Shown piece after piece: positions 11,677 to 22,616 of a stretch of DNA of 64,000 nt. Numbering within the stretch: the stretch's first letter is position 1; each line of letters begins with the position of its first letter. Below the pieces are notes generated by a model. That model was given only the letters and a program-made list of their open reading frames with translations, was not told where the DNA came from and did no database searches. The DNA is from Acanthopleura granulata (lineage: Eukaryota > Mollusca > Polyplacophora > Chitonida > Chitonidae). Made by a program: the position numbers and the translations under genes. The stretch covers positions 46,768,032-46,832,031 of the forward strand of contig JABBOT010000080.1 of assembly GCA_016165875.1 (NCBI GenBank), given 5' to 3'.

Positions 11677-13036
11677 AGTCAATAAACATGTTCTCTGTAA
11701 ATATTGGTGAGAATGACATGCAGTACCAACGAATTCCGTAACGGTTCTTTAACTGAGTGACGCAGTCTTGAGTTGTGTACTGTCGAGTCTAAGCGGTCAT
11801 ACGTTATACCACATATTCCATTGCCAAGGAATAATATTGGTACAAACTGACCATTACGGCGCATCAGTGAGATTCGTAAGCTTCTTATTTCCAAGAAGGC
11901 TTTGTGTTTTTGGACAAAGATTTGTGGCAGTGATATATTAATCGATGCTCATTACGCTGGTAAATCTTAAAGAACTCTTCTCTTGTCAATGTGGGGGAAA
12001 CTGATATCAAAGTACCCGCCTAAAGGATGTGGGAGTTTGTGTAGCCGTTATTTGTGGTTCGCTAACAATACATTGACGTTAGGCCCTATTCACGAAACGT
12101 TGAGACAGTTTTATTGGTAACGGTCACCAGAACATCGCCTTGGTCGGCCTAGGTCATGACACAGTAGGGTCGTCAACAGGTCAACAGAGAAACATTCCAC
12201 TTCTGATAGTTCCATGGTTCGCCTGACCGCATGGATGTGTAAGGCCCTGCTATGCCTACGGTCGATCCTAAGAAATCTGTTGTAAATTAACCCTTTTGTT
12301 TAGCTTCTCTCCCATCGTAAGCGTCGGCCCAGCAGCATTAGCTCATCCCCCGGGGTAACGTTAAAATGGGTTACTTTTCCCGCGCAATGGCAATTCGGTC
12401 CCAAGCCGATATGACTATGTCTTGCATTGCACAAGTAATACATTACCAGTTTACCCACAAATGGTCATCATAAATGCAGGAATGAACAATAGGTTCCATA
12501 GCTTTGACACGAACTACTTTGAGCTGCAAAGGCTCTCCATTACCTGCATTTGACAACACCCATATAAACATATTTTTGTATTTCTTTCTATCGCAATGCC
12601 ATATTCCCATGTTCCAAATTGATCCCAAACATCCCAGAACGCTGTTCTGCCGTACTGCTTTATATCCTATGCCCTCAGTATGGTTACGAATGGCGCTTTG
12701 CTATTTGCTGTGTCTCTTAACAGGTCGATCCTTTTGGCCTTACTGCAAATCTCATGAAGAAACCTATTGTAAAGTGTGGAAGCCGTTCAACCACTGGCTG
12801 ACATGTGAATTGGACCCCATGTATCACTCAGATTGTGTGTATTAATGACGTGCCTCAGTTTCCAGGCAAGGATCACGTTAGCTGTCGCCAGAGTTTACAA
12901 CTGATTGATTAGCATTCGCAGCCTGACACCATTTCGTACTAGTTTATTACACTTTTTATCGATTTTCTCTAAAATTTATGTGACAGGAATCACAAAACTG
13001 CAGGTGCATTCATAGATATAAATTTACAACAACCGA
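11677..13036. other. Gene-free stretch with a possible decayed ORF
   Basis: There is no recognised gene. At 12443-12845 both strands are unusually open: 113 codons on plus, and a minus frame running across about 100 codons with a single internal TAG. The minus frame ends in a protein-like segment (CIYDDHLWVNW). I cannot tie it to any family. It may be an old transposon-derived or pseudogene fragment, or chance. Confidence 0.35.
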
Positions 13037-13052
13037 CTCTCCTTCCCCCCTC

Positions 13053-13085
<33 letters not shown>
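13037..13085. repeat. Polypyrimidine tract with (CT)n microsatellite
   Basis: This is 49 uninterrupted pyrimidines. A C6 run is followed by alternating CT, with the longest perfect CT run at the right end. It is a plain microsatellite. It could mimic a splice-acceptor tract, but no AG and open frame follow it in a convincing way. Confidence 0.95.
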
Positions 13086-13086
<1 letters not shown>

Positions 13087-13268
13087 GATATCGGATTGGA
13101 TTGACTAGTCATTTTTTATGCCATCCATTTTGGATGTACGAATGGTGTTATTTCCATCTGTATTAGAAGGAATAAATTTAAGTCCGATGTGTAGTTTGTG
13201 GACAGAGTTGGCTGGTTGAGGCCTCCAAAGAGTTAACATGGGATGAAAAAGCATGAAAAGGCTTCGTT

Positions 13269-13401
13269 CCAGGGGACTGTTCTACGAACAGGGTGTACGT
13301 TATATCAAACGTAACTGCCATGCTAATACTTACTGTAGAGATACGTCATGGTAGTTATGTTTGACGGAACGTTACGCCTTCTTAGTAAAAAATGCTCCTG
13401 G
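13269..13401. mobile_element. Foldback (palindromic MITE-like) element
   Basis: Two arms of 54 and 55 bp (13269-13322 and 13347-13401) are inverted complements with 40 of 54 aligned positions matching by my count, plus one gap. They are separated by a 24-bp loop. Outer ends are CCAGG and CCTGG, inner ends TAACTGCCATG and CATGGTAGTTA. Within the left arm GTTCTACGAAC is itself a small palindrome. From memory, similar palindromes with GTTC-ACGAA ends are common in marine invertebrate genomes. No coding capacity is present, so any movement would depend on a transposase elsewhere. No clear target duplication was seen. Confidence 0.7.
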
Positions 13402-13517
13402 CCTCGTTGTAACTATAATTTTGCTTCAGCACCAGAAGCCCAGGTGTTATAGCAAGGTTGTATTAATAGACTGATAAGTTAATGCCAGGCGTCCCTTTAT
13501 AGAAATGTAGTGTTACT

Positions 13518-13535
13518 TGTGTGTGTGTGTGTGTG
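13518..13535. repeat. (TG)9 microsatellite
   Basis: Nine perfect TG units are followed by an interrupted GCGTGG. It is a simple sequence repeat in non-coding context. Confidence 0.95.
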
Positions 13536-14108
13536 CGTGGTTCTGTTCACTACATGGGAGCTTTAAAAATACTTCTTTTTTATGGTTTAGCTATCATTGG
13601 TTTATGTGAGAATAGATTCATGAAGACACCCACTTAAGAAAGGATTAAATAGAACTCTCTCCATGGGGGCTTCAGTATATCTTCTGATATCCCTTCCCCT
13701 AACATCCCTCTTTCGTAAGACGTCTTTATGTGACGTCTGCCTGTATGTAATCCTGTATACCGATTTATCCGCTATCTGATAGGAAAGCTCTACCCCAGGG
13801 CTATCCCTTGGCAACCTATATGGCATCTTTTGACCTTGGCTGGTCACTGACAAACTCTCTGTGCAGTGTTGCCTGGACCAGTGTTGTGTAATACTAGTAA
13901 CATGTCATCTTTATCGAGGCATGAATTATGGCGCGTAATGCTCTTGCGGTATACTGTTCCTGGCCGCTTAATTTTGGTCGTCTGTGAAACCCGCGTTTAT
14001 CTGTGCTGTTTTATGATGTCTTCTCTGGACCCAGTCATAGACCAATTGAAGAAGTTGCAAAGGCTGGCAAATCATACGTTCGTTTCATTGCCAGGTCCAT
14101 GTGTAGAT
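13536..14108. other. Gene-free stretch
   Basis: No gene recognised. Open frames of about 85 codons on each strand (13602-13853 minus, 13866-14126 plus) have no known product. The right end grades into the ~48-bp array that follows, with a first very diverged unit possibly starting near 14053. Confidence 0.45.
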
Positions 14109-14330
14109 AAGGTTAGTTATGTATAAGGTTTCTTTTTCACAAGATTCGTATTGCTAAGCATGTCAAAGCGTATGGCTGTTTCTTTACCAACTATTTCTTC
14201 ATCAAACTCACGCGTTGCTAAAGTTGGAAAAGCATATTGTTGGTTCTTCACTAACTCCATGTATTGCTAAGGTTGGCAAAGAATATTGTTGTTTTTTCAC
14301 AAACTTGTGAAACAGTATATTGCTGTTTCT
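14109..14330. repeat. Degenerate tandem repeat, ~48-bp unit, 4-5 copies
   Basis: Units follow the order AGGTTGGCAAAGCATATTG, TTGTTTCTTCAC, AACTCCATG and TATTGCTA. The best pair begins near 14220 and 14269. Earlier units near 14111 and 14156 are longer or shorter because of indels. The array is old. It abuts a SINE-like 3' end at 14333. Confidence 0.78.
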
Positions 14331-14332
14331 TT

Positions 14333-14532
14333 TATTGGGCTTAACGCCGCACTGAGTTTTTCGGTCATTTGACGACATTGCTTCCTTGTATTCATCTAGT
14401 CTTTTGACTGATATTTTAGAAGGTTTGGTGATTGAATCCCCAATGCTGAAGATATACCAGGCATGACACTAGGCCAAGTGATCGACTACTGCCACAGCTT
14501 TTTCACCGATCCACCTACACAGTACGGGCCCC
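14333..14532 (-). mobile_element. Possible second SINE family sharing the 3' end
   Basis: The left end reads TTTATTGGGCTTAACGCCGC then ACTGAGTTTTT. This is clearly akin to the SINE 3' end (TTGGTGTTTTACGCCGTACT) but with a different body. Sequence to the right lacks the CCAGCATTATGG and GGAGGAAACCGG core. On the minus strand GGGGATTCAATCACC at about 14433-14447 resembles a Pol III B box. SINE families mobilised by the same LINE often share only their 3' ends, so this may be a second family. Boundaries are uncertain. Confidence 0.45.
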
Positions 14533-14577
14533 AAACAAGACAACACATATACTACCTCATGTAAATCGTTTGGTCTC

Positions 14578-14752
14578 CAACGACGTGAATGAAATACTGC
14601 AAATGTGACATACCTACAACATGACTGAAATACTGCTAATGTGAGGCCTCAACGACATGACTGAAATACTACCAATGTCAGGTATGTACAACATGGCTGA
14701 AATACTGCAAATGCGAGGTTTCCACAACATCGCTGAAATACTGCCAGTGTGG
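14578..14752. repeat. Tandem repeat, 33-39-bp unit, 5 copies
   Basis: Five units start at 14578, 14617, 14650, 14689 and 14725, each with CAAC, ATGACTGAAATACTGC and AATGTGAGG. Successive unit lengths are 39, 33, 39 and 36 bp, so every indel is a multiple of three. The minus strand is open through four units and gives a recurring SISAML-like peptide (14614-14799) that stops at the fifth. Phase-preserving indels could hint at past coding, but with four intervals chance is about 1 in 80, and nothing else supports a gene. Confidence 0.88.
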
Positions 14753-15726
14753 CTGTTATTTGTGGTTGTGTATTGATTCAAGTCTTTTAGCCCATCCAAA
14801 TGTCAGCTGGCACCGAACTTCGAAAGTCTTTGATCGTTTTAGGTTTCTATTTTTGAATACGCTTAACCATTGGCGCCTCGTGTTCGATGTAAGAGATACA
14901 ATTTGGTGATATGTCGGTGATACATAATATCTCTCAAAAACTGAGTGGAATTTTATGTGGCTAGGGTTGGGTTGTGGAAAGGGAAAAGCCGTGTTGTATG
15001 GCGAGTTGTTGGTTAAAACCCGACTCCGTTTTCGTGAGACACGGCATGTCTTGATATAGTAATTCTCGTAAACATGTCATAACTAATTAAGGATGATTAA
15101 TTTACGAAGCAGGATTTTATGAAAGACTGACCTTGATGTGCCCGTCAGAAGAGAGCGTCCCTTTTTCTTTTTATAGATTGTTTGCCACATTAATGCACGC
15201 ACCGATGGGATACTGAGATTTTCACTGAAATCAACTGGTTGTGAAGTACTCGAGTTTGTAGGACCAGAGTACTCAGACATATATATATACATCCTGGTGA
15301 AATATAATACCAATTTCAGCCTCATAAAACTGTCATAAACTTAGCCAAGATTTATACAGGTGCTAGGTCAGTTCAGCTCTAATGTTCCCTGGTATCTGGA
15401 AAGGCGTCATCATCTCTTAAGTGTTGAGTTTCTCCACTTTGCGCCTCGCGACTGACCCCGAGGTTGTAGTCACAGAACAGCATAAGCATCGGGATTCCGT
15501 CCACTAAGCACAAAAGTGCACTCTTACATTTTATTCCGCGTGTGGAAAAATTATAGTAACTCATCATTTCATGTAAGTCTTCTGAAGGAAAATAATGAAA
15601 CTTAGACGATCTATTTATTAGTTACAGGTTAAAAGTAATTAATAAGTCATGCAAAAGCCTGCGCTGTTCAGCATACTTGCCCATGTGAAAATTAATGTAC
15701 CTTACTTCGGAATGCAAAAAAACTTC
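14753..15726. other. Gene-free stretch
   Basis: I see no gene or mobile element. Minus-strand open frames at 15083-15325 and 15379-15567 have no recognisable product. A short ATATATATA run lies near 15280. Confidence 0.5.
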
Positions 15727-15802
15727 AAAGCGGTTTTACATATAAGCAACACAAAACGGTTTTATATAAGCAATACCAGAAACATTTATATAAACAGCAC
15801 CA
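15727..15802. repeat. Short degenerate repeat, ~25-bp unit, 3 copies
   Basis: Three units share AAACGGTTTTATATAAGCAA with an A- and C-rich end. The first is AAAGCGGTTTTACATATAAG, the second AAAACGGTTTTATATAAGCA, and the third is more diverged. A later AAAGGCGGTTACATAAGG near 15832 may be a detached relic. Confidence 0.65.
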
Positions 15803-16213
15803 TTTCTACAAAGATTTTGACAAACAAGACCAAAGGCGGTTACATAAGGAAGGTGTTCGTGTTACTTAAAAGAATTGACCACATTTAACAATCTGAAATG
15901 CCATTTCATGATAATTTCAGACTTGGTCTTCATATTTTTAGCATTGTTTTTGCAGCGATTCAAATTGAATTAAAGATTGAGATGATACGATGGACTTTTT
16001 GGAACATATCGAACAGGCTGAAGCACAGTATGGTCACAGATTCTTCTTTGCTGCTAAATATACTGTAACTGTTATAAATTTATTTCCACATTAAATACAG
16101 ATGCTGGTGTTGTACTACGTATGTATTCACGTAGAACGTAGACACATAGCAATCAGAGGATGTTCAGCAACTGAAAGAATCTATCTACATAACTGCTAAT
16201 ATTGTCTATGCTC
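15803..16213. other. Gene-free spacer
   Basis: This is unique AT-rich sequence, and I see nothing in it to annotate. Confidence 0.5.
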
Positions 16214-16352
16214 TGTGTATATATCACTGGAGTGATTGTCATTCTTATACCTGTGTAGATCCTAGGAGAGATCGTCGTTCTAATACTTATAGACTCCAAG
16301 AATCATTATTATATGTGTAGATTCGGGAACAAAATTGTCATTCCTTATACAT
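16214..16352. repeat. Degenerate tandem repeat, ~38-bp unit, about 4 copies
   Basis: Units begin TGTGTAGATCC or TGTGTATATATC and end ATTGTCATTCTTATAC. They start near 16216, 16253 and 16316, with a shortened unit at about 16288. The shared order of GTGTAGAT, GGAG and ATTGTCATTC supports tandem origin despite the divergence. Confidence 0.7.
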
Positions 16353-16724
16353 GTTTCACCTTGTGTTGTCTCAGATACTCTGTTTAGAAGTCGCGTTTAT
16401 ACACAGATATCCACAGAGAGCACACCGGCCGCTGTACGAAGCGTTCAGAGCGAAGCACCCACTTATACTGTACCGCTTCTGTTGCGTGATTGAATCACTC
16501 GGAATTGGAACAAGAAGGGTGTGTGGAATTTTTTCTTGTCCTGATGCAAGTGTCTAAATCGTTTAAATTATCACGTGAACCAATGAATTAAAGCCCCCAA
16601 TGAGTTGTTGTTCACAACAGGAACTCTTGGGTTGCAGGGAATAATGATCGTTGGCTGTCAGAGAAACACCGTCGACCTGCATCGTCTTTTTAAAACAATC
16701 ATGTCATTATTGTAATAGATAGTC
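16353..16724. other. Gene-free spacer
   Basis: A 68-codon frame opens on plus at 16351-16557, but it has no recognisable product or splice context. I see nothing else. Confidence 0.45.
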
Positions 16725-16880
16725 AGCTGTACGAGGAAAGGTCCGCCAGCAACCTGCACATCGTCATAGGTTTCCTGAGGGCTCTGCCAGGTTTCCTCCC
16801 ACCATAAATCCGTCGTATAAATGAAATAGTTTTGAATAACGCGTAAAACACCAATGAAATAGATGAAAAAATAATAAGAC
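16725..16880 (+). mobile_element. 5'-truncated SINE copy in plus orientation
   Basis: This is the only copy of the main SINE whose transcribed strand is the plus strand. It begins within the core at TGTACGAGGAAAGGTCCGCC, continues GGTTTCCTCCCACCATAA, GTCGTATAAATGAAATA and GCGTAAAACACCAATGAAAT, and ends in an A-rich tail (GAAAAAATAAT). The tRNA-like head is missing. AATAGAT occurs at both 16714-16720 and 16858-16864, but the second lies inside the expected tail, so I do not accept it as a target duplication. Confidence 0.85.
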
Positions 16881-19800
16881 ATAACGATTCAGAAGTTTTG
16901 CCCGCTACACTGGTTACAGTATCAATTAATTCATCCATCCCTCGATATAACCATCAATCTCTCAATCCATCCAACCATAAATAAATCATTGAATCACTCA
17001 GTCAAAGCCCCATATCGTGCAGGGGGCTAATGTTGACGTGGGTGGACAGGTGCTGTGGCCAGTGCCGTGCACGCCTCGATGTGGAGTGTATGTTATGGAG
17101 CAATTCCTCTTCAGACGGAACTCTTTAAATATTAGCTCTTTTGATGGTCAGATCATCTGGTAAAAGGCGTGGGAACTACAGCAGTTCCACCGTCTTTACG
17201 ATCAGTGAGCAGAGGTCTGATCACAGATAATAGACTAGCAAAGCTATGACATCGCTGGACACACCTGGCATTGATGCCGACTGAAAGAAGTAAATAATAT
17301 AAATATGCCATATTTTGTAGGCGATTTAGAAGCAGAAGTGGGTGTTTGTGACAATGTACATGGTACTTAGTATGCACAGATGAAGACCGCTATCAGGAAA
17401 TTGCCACTAACTCACACCTCGTCTACTGCACTTGGATCTAACATCGCTATGCCAAGCTCGGAAAAACCCATGCAATTATTTGTAGTATTTCTAAATAGTC
17501 GTAAGCTGTCAAAATATCTAAATTACGGTTTACGCCAAAGGCTGTTAATTTGAAAGCCTAAAAACATACCTTAAAAATAAACTAAAATATCTTCGGATAT
17601 CAGTGGGCTGTTTACTCACTGCGTGGTCAGCCGTGGCTGTTAGGCCGGTTGCTTGAGTACTTTCCCGTGTTGGAATGGGATAACATGTCCGGGAAGGTTT
17701 CTGCTTTCTTTTATTACTGACATGTTTTCATCTTACCACTAAGTAGGCCTAGTCTCCCTGGTCCTTCCTGTGAGTCCCAAATCCTGCTCGAGGCTCGTTC
17801 AAACCGAAAAGTAGAGAAGATAGTCGATTGACATATTTTATTTTCCGCCGAGTTTGTGTGCAGGAAACCCTGCTGCATTTCCTCTCTGCTTATAGTCAGT
17901 ATCCAGGTGAAGGTTTCCCTTTAACCGTAATTTGTGGGCACATTTACTCACAAAGACATCAATGGACACCAGCAAATACAGATACTTCAGAGAAAATACC
18001 CCGGCCGGCTGGAAATGCAACTGTTGCGAGCTCCATACCAAAACTGACTGCTCCCAAGGGGTGATGGTTTTGTCTTCTTTACTGCTGTAGCTGCTTGTAT
18101 TATTACACTGTTACATTTGTTTACAGGACGAACTGTATGGGACGAGATTTTACTGTTTGTTAACAAGGAGTATGAAAGTAGGAATCATATTTTACCGATC
18201 TGCACTTTCCGTGATCGATTCTGTTTCCACAAACAACTGATAACACAATAGCTGTAAAGATTAGTCCAGTATTTATTATCAGGTAAAGATCGATTAAATT
18301 AAGTTCTTTTTCAAATTTCCAGGCAACAGCATAGATATAAGATGAACGCTTCTGTTCTATAATGGCTGTAGCTTTGATCGATGAAGGCAAGGTTAACATA
18401 TTAGAAACACGGTGGTGTGGGGAAAACGTGTAACTCCACTCAGATATTTGGCCCGCTTTTTTCCGATCAACAAAGTTGGCTTTAAGACACATATGGAAGT
18501 CCCTTTGTTACAGCTCATTTCCAGCATATAGTTTGCTCTATTGTTTTATTAGTTTTTAAGCCGCTGTTTGATTGTTCCAACTAGGGGTGTGGGTTTAGGT
18601 TGTTCGGGAAGACAACTGTGTGGAGCCCAGAAATCTTCACCACTAACCTTTCCAACCACCCTCACTCCCACCCCATTAGAAAGAAATCTGGCAGTATCCC
18701 AACGCGTGACCTTTTTGATTTGGAAGACTGGAACTACACTTATTCTTTATCACCCTGTCTTTATATTACCTCGTACAGTATGGGTTAGCGTACCTGTCTC
18801 TTCATGCAGAGGTCTACACTCGATTGAACATCGATGCTGTGTGTCCATGGCAAAACAAGGGGTTTAATGAAACCATAACGGCCGGATTGATCTTAGGAAT
18901 CCTCAGCAGAGCTTCCAATTGGCTTTGATTTGCCAATGGCCTCAAATTGAAGAGGAAGCGTCTGATTTCGAAACAGCGTGGTGGAGTCGAGTTATTGTTG
19001 GCCTGTCTTAGCTCCGCCAAAATTGCCATTCGAACTGGTTCTGGGATTAACGACATTTTCGTATTGCATTCCTCCTAGATGGGACTGTAATGGAGCCTTC
19101 GATGAAATCCAATAGGCCGATAAGCAGGGGAGCGCTTTTGTAGCCCAATTAGCTTGACCATTATTTCCTCGTTTTTCAGTCTGTACGGCGATCAAATAAT
19201 TGACGAATGTTTCTACGATAACTGTCGGTGACATGAAAGTGCTGGCGATTGGGGGAAAGTCCCCGCGCCCAGAAAACCATTTTACTCCATGTCTCATTTT
19301 CTCGGCTGTAGAAACTGGCTGATACGACAGTATGTAATATAAGGACAGTCGGCGGTTCCTAAGCGACTGGTCTCCCGAGTTAATCGAGTCGTATGGCCGC
19401 ACTCCTCTGTTAACTCAACAGGACGAGCTTGGCATACATCAGGCAAGCGTGAGAACAATTGGCCTGAGTCGTTTCTGGTGAGAAGGTCGATGTTCTTTTG
19501 GAATTTCCATTCTTTAGTTTACAATGTACACTCCCTTAAAACTAATCTGCTAAACTGGAAACCATGTATTGTGACTGATGACAGTATAGATTGTCTTATT
19601 ACTGCAAACTATTACTACTATGGTATATATGACAGATCTGTTCTGTTACCACAATGCAATATTTTCTGGTGTATAAGGGGGTATTCATAACAAATGTTAT
19701 GTTGCAGTAATATAAACTATTTCACAGCGTCACCAGAAGACATAGTATAATGGTAAATTTCACAGATTAATCTTCTGGCTATGCCATGTTTGCCTGTTTT

Positions 19801-20831
19801 GTCGTTTAAACTCTATCTGTATACGCGTAAATGGGCACTTGTGTGTGGAAACTATAGGTCTTATTGGCCTGAGCAACAACTTAAAACCTCATGTATACAC
19901 CAACAGCCGAACTCCATGACTCAACACCTATCCCCAACTGTGGTCTCAGAAAAAAACTTTTCTCTAACTTTAAATACAATAATCTCAACCCTTTACAAGT
20001 GTCCAAAGCCGACAGAGATAATCAACACTCATCACAATGGCACTGGCCCCTTATAACATCAGTATGGGCACATTTACTTTAAAAAAACTGTTCAAAATTT
20101 GTTCTAGTTTTTCTTTGTATTTACCGTTTTTGTACTTGAACAGAAAAATTGTAACACGTAGGGTTATTGACCAGGTTATTGTGCAATAAATCAACGGAAA
20201 TTACAGAAAACAAAAGCAATCAAGCGAAAATTGCCGACGACAACTCAGTTCGTGCGGAAATTGACGAAGCTTAAACATGTCTTCTTAACATCGAGATGAT
20301 GATATTCTAAGGCGGTAGGACAGGGTAAGAATAAATGGAGGCGTAATAAAACTGCTGAGAAATCACCTCACTCCATCCATCATCACGACGCATGGGGCAG
20401 TCGACAGCTAATGTATTATTTGATGTTGATTAATGTGAAAAATTTTCCATAACAAAGAATGTGTAATGGTCTAATATCGATGATATATGTCTTTCCTGGA
20501 AAGGAAAGGTGGTGATGTTACGTACTGAGCAAAACTTTCCCATTGTCTTCCAACCTTTAAGAAAGACTCCTTTATTAACTTTTTTATTTAACTGTGTTTC
20601 GTCGGATTTTCACTTGGAATTTGCACAATTAGAGTACTGCGTTTAAATCAATTCCATATATATTACAAAACATTTAATTTGAAATAAAGCAAATAGAATG
20701 AAGATTTCGCGAATGATTTGAAAAATGAGCGTTTGAGTTCTTTTATGCCAGTTAAAGTTTGCTTAAATGTACAGATTTGATCCTATCTGTCAAACACAGT
20801 GAAATGTCCTGACACTTTTAGAGAACCGTCT
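16881..20831. other. Long gene-free stretch
   Basis: No gene, RNA gene or main-family SINE was recognised. The segment 18890-19440 is somewhat richer in G+C and carries a 136-codon minus frame (18992-19402). It has an uncharacteristic composition, with no motif or family I recognise. Overlapping frames near 18570-18870 are shadows of one another. Confidence 0.45.
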
Positions 20832-20945
20832 TGGTAATCACTTAATAAAGGGCAGTGTTAGAGTAATGAATTAATCAAGGACAGTGCCTCTTTAATGACT
20901 TAATCAACTAGAGCTTCTTGGTAATCATTTTATCATTCAGGTAAC
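20832..20945. repeat. Degenerate repeat, ~28-30-bp unit, about 4 copies
   Basis: Units share AATGACTTAATCAA or AATCACTTAATAAA followed by GGCAGTG or GGACAGTG. The first and last units both contain CTTGGTAATCA. The copies are diverged, but their spacing is regular. Confidence 0.6.
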
Positions 20946-22377
20946 TTCACTATATACAGCCTATGTACACGTCAGCGAGCCACCGAGGGGGCAGATTCCC
21001 TGTTTAGTCCTATCGACTGTTACATAGGTTTCTGTTATCTCTATGCTTATCCCGTGTGCATAAAACCACCGGACATCGATCTCTTCCAGACACTCATTTG
21101 TTATTCTCTAGACTCGGATGTCTTTCTCTCCTCAAGACGATTTATCTTTCACTTGAAACAATCAGCTTTAGCCAGCAGACATCATCTGCCCGCCTGATCC
21201 CACGCCCCCCGCTTCCCAATCGTCTTCTCTCTAAAACGTGTTCATCAAACACTAACGCTAATGGCAGACCTTTAACACTAACTATGCCGACTACTTGAAG
21301 CTCCATGAACTTTGTGAAGAAAGTGAGATTATATTAAATATTTAACTTTTGACAATCAAATTCTTCTATAAGGAAAATTGTCCAACGTGAGAAAAATCGT
21401 GTCGCGAAGGAATTATCGTCCTTCGTACATCATGGCTTCCTCCTGATTCAGACCCATATTTTCCTCGCAAGTTGCACGTGAAACATTCCACATGACGTCA
21501 TCAGTAATTCTCTCTCCCCCCACTCTTACATTGTGCTGGCCCGTTAAGGTTTCTCTCCGTATTCTTCGACACTCTTCAGCAATTCTTCTCTCTCTCACTT
21601 GAAAGGCACAGAGATTGCTGAGCTTTGAATCAATCGAGAAGCCAGAATTTATGTCTGTTCACATGTGAATCAATCAATCATTCTGTTAGGTAGTCAGTGT
21701 TATTTATACCTTTTATTTATACCTTTATATTCAGTAATTACATCCTTTCGTAAAAAGTAATGCGTCATTCACACCTACAAGCACTCCGCTTTGTTGACTA
21801 GACCTATGAATGATTTACGTGTATAGCCTCGGAAATATGGATTTCATACGCCGGAACTTAATCTTCACTCACAGATGTCATGGCTTAGTTTATATTTGAA
21901 CTTAGCTTCAATTCGGAATTTCGAATGCCAGATGTCTGCCTCCAAGACATGGCCGTGAAAATATGGTTTACTTGAATGTCAGTGCTGCATTTAAACGAAA
22001 AGTTAAAAGAAAGGGTATCTGAAATAATATATTGTATCAGCCTGTTTGGGCGCTGGCAGGAAATATTGAATATCGTCCTCATAATGTTTTATTTTTTCTC
22101 ATCAGTCGAGGAACCTTTCTCAGTATGACCGACTACTGTGTTTACTCATTTCTCATTCATTATTATTCATCATAGTACAGCAGGTAGGTAAGATGTGTGG
22201 GACAATTGTGCCTTTGATGATATAAGCACGATATTTGTCACACTGGTAGATTTTGGTATGGGATGGAATTCTGGACCTAAGGCCATCTCAGATTTTTCCT
22301 GTAGCAGTAATGGTAGCAAATTTCCAAGGTGGCTGCCATTGGTAAGTACGGACATTTTGTATATCTGTTGCATGCCA
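20946..22377. other. Mostly unique stretch with one weak ORF
   Basis: Apart from the minus-strand candidate at 21413-21660, I see no gene. The duplicated TTTATTTATACCTTT at about 21700-21725 is a short local repeat. Confidence 0.45.
21413..21660 (-). CDS. Unrecognised charged open frame, possible exon
   Basis: An open minus frame of about 81 codons between stops reads as a polar, strongly charged, probably helical segment: RERRIAEECRRIRRET near the middle and GLNQEEAMMYEGR at the end. There is no ATG near the left boundary, so it would have to be an internal or last exon. A pyrimidine-rich CTCTGTGCCTTTCAAG lies just before the charged part and could be an acceptor. A perfect cAMP-response-element palindrome TGACGTCA lies inside the frame at 21493-21500. 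I recognise no family. A chance open frame is more likely than a gene. Confidence 0.13.
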
Positions 22378-22616
22378 CTGTGCTTAATTTATTTATTTAT
22401 TTGATTGGTGTTTTACGCCGTACTCAAGAATATTTCACTTATGCGACAGTGGCCAGTATTATGGTGGGAGGAAACCGGGCAGAGCCCGGGGGTAAACCCA
22501 CGACCATCCGCAGGTTGCTGGCGGACCTTCCCATTTACGGCCGGAGAGGAAGCCAACATGAGCTGGACTTTAGCTCACATCGACCGCATTGGTGGAAAGC
22601 TTCTCGCTGTGTTTAA
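22378..22616 (-). mobile_element. SINE copy, head-truncated, with probable target duplication
   Basis: A well-preserved copy has its tail complement TTTATTTATTTATTTGATTG, the whole core (GGTGGGAGGAAACCGGGCAG, CGACCATCCGCAGGTTGCTG) and part of the tRNA-related head. It ends near GGTGGAAAGCTTCTCG, before the A box. It is flanked by CTGTGCTTAA (22378-22387) and CTGTGTTTAA (22607-22616), which match at 9 of 10 positions. These fit a target-site duplication made by LINE machinery. The B-box equivalent (GACTTTAGCTCAC on plus) is mutated, so this copy is probably transcriptionally dead. Confidence 0.88.

Noticed and set aside
13037..13085. Polypyrimidine tract as a splice acceptor
   Set aside because: It is a CT microsatellite with no suitable AG and open frame immediately after it.
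16714..16864. AATAGAT pair as target duplication of the plus-oriented SINE
   Set aside because: The right-hand copy falls within the expected A-rich tail of the element.
18992..19402. 136-codon minus frame
   Set aside because: No motif, family or splice signals recognised. Length alone is not enough.
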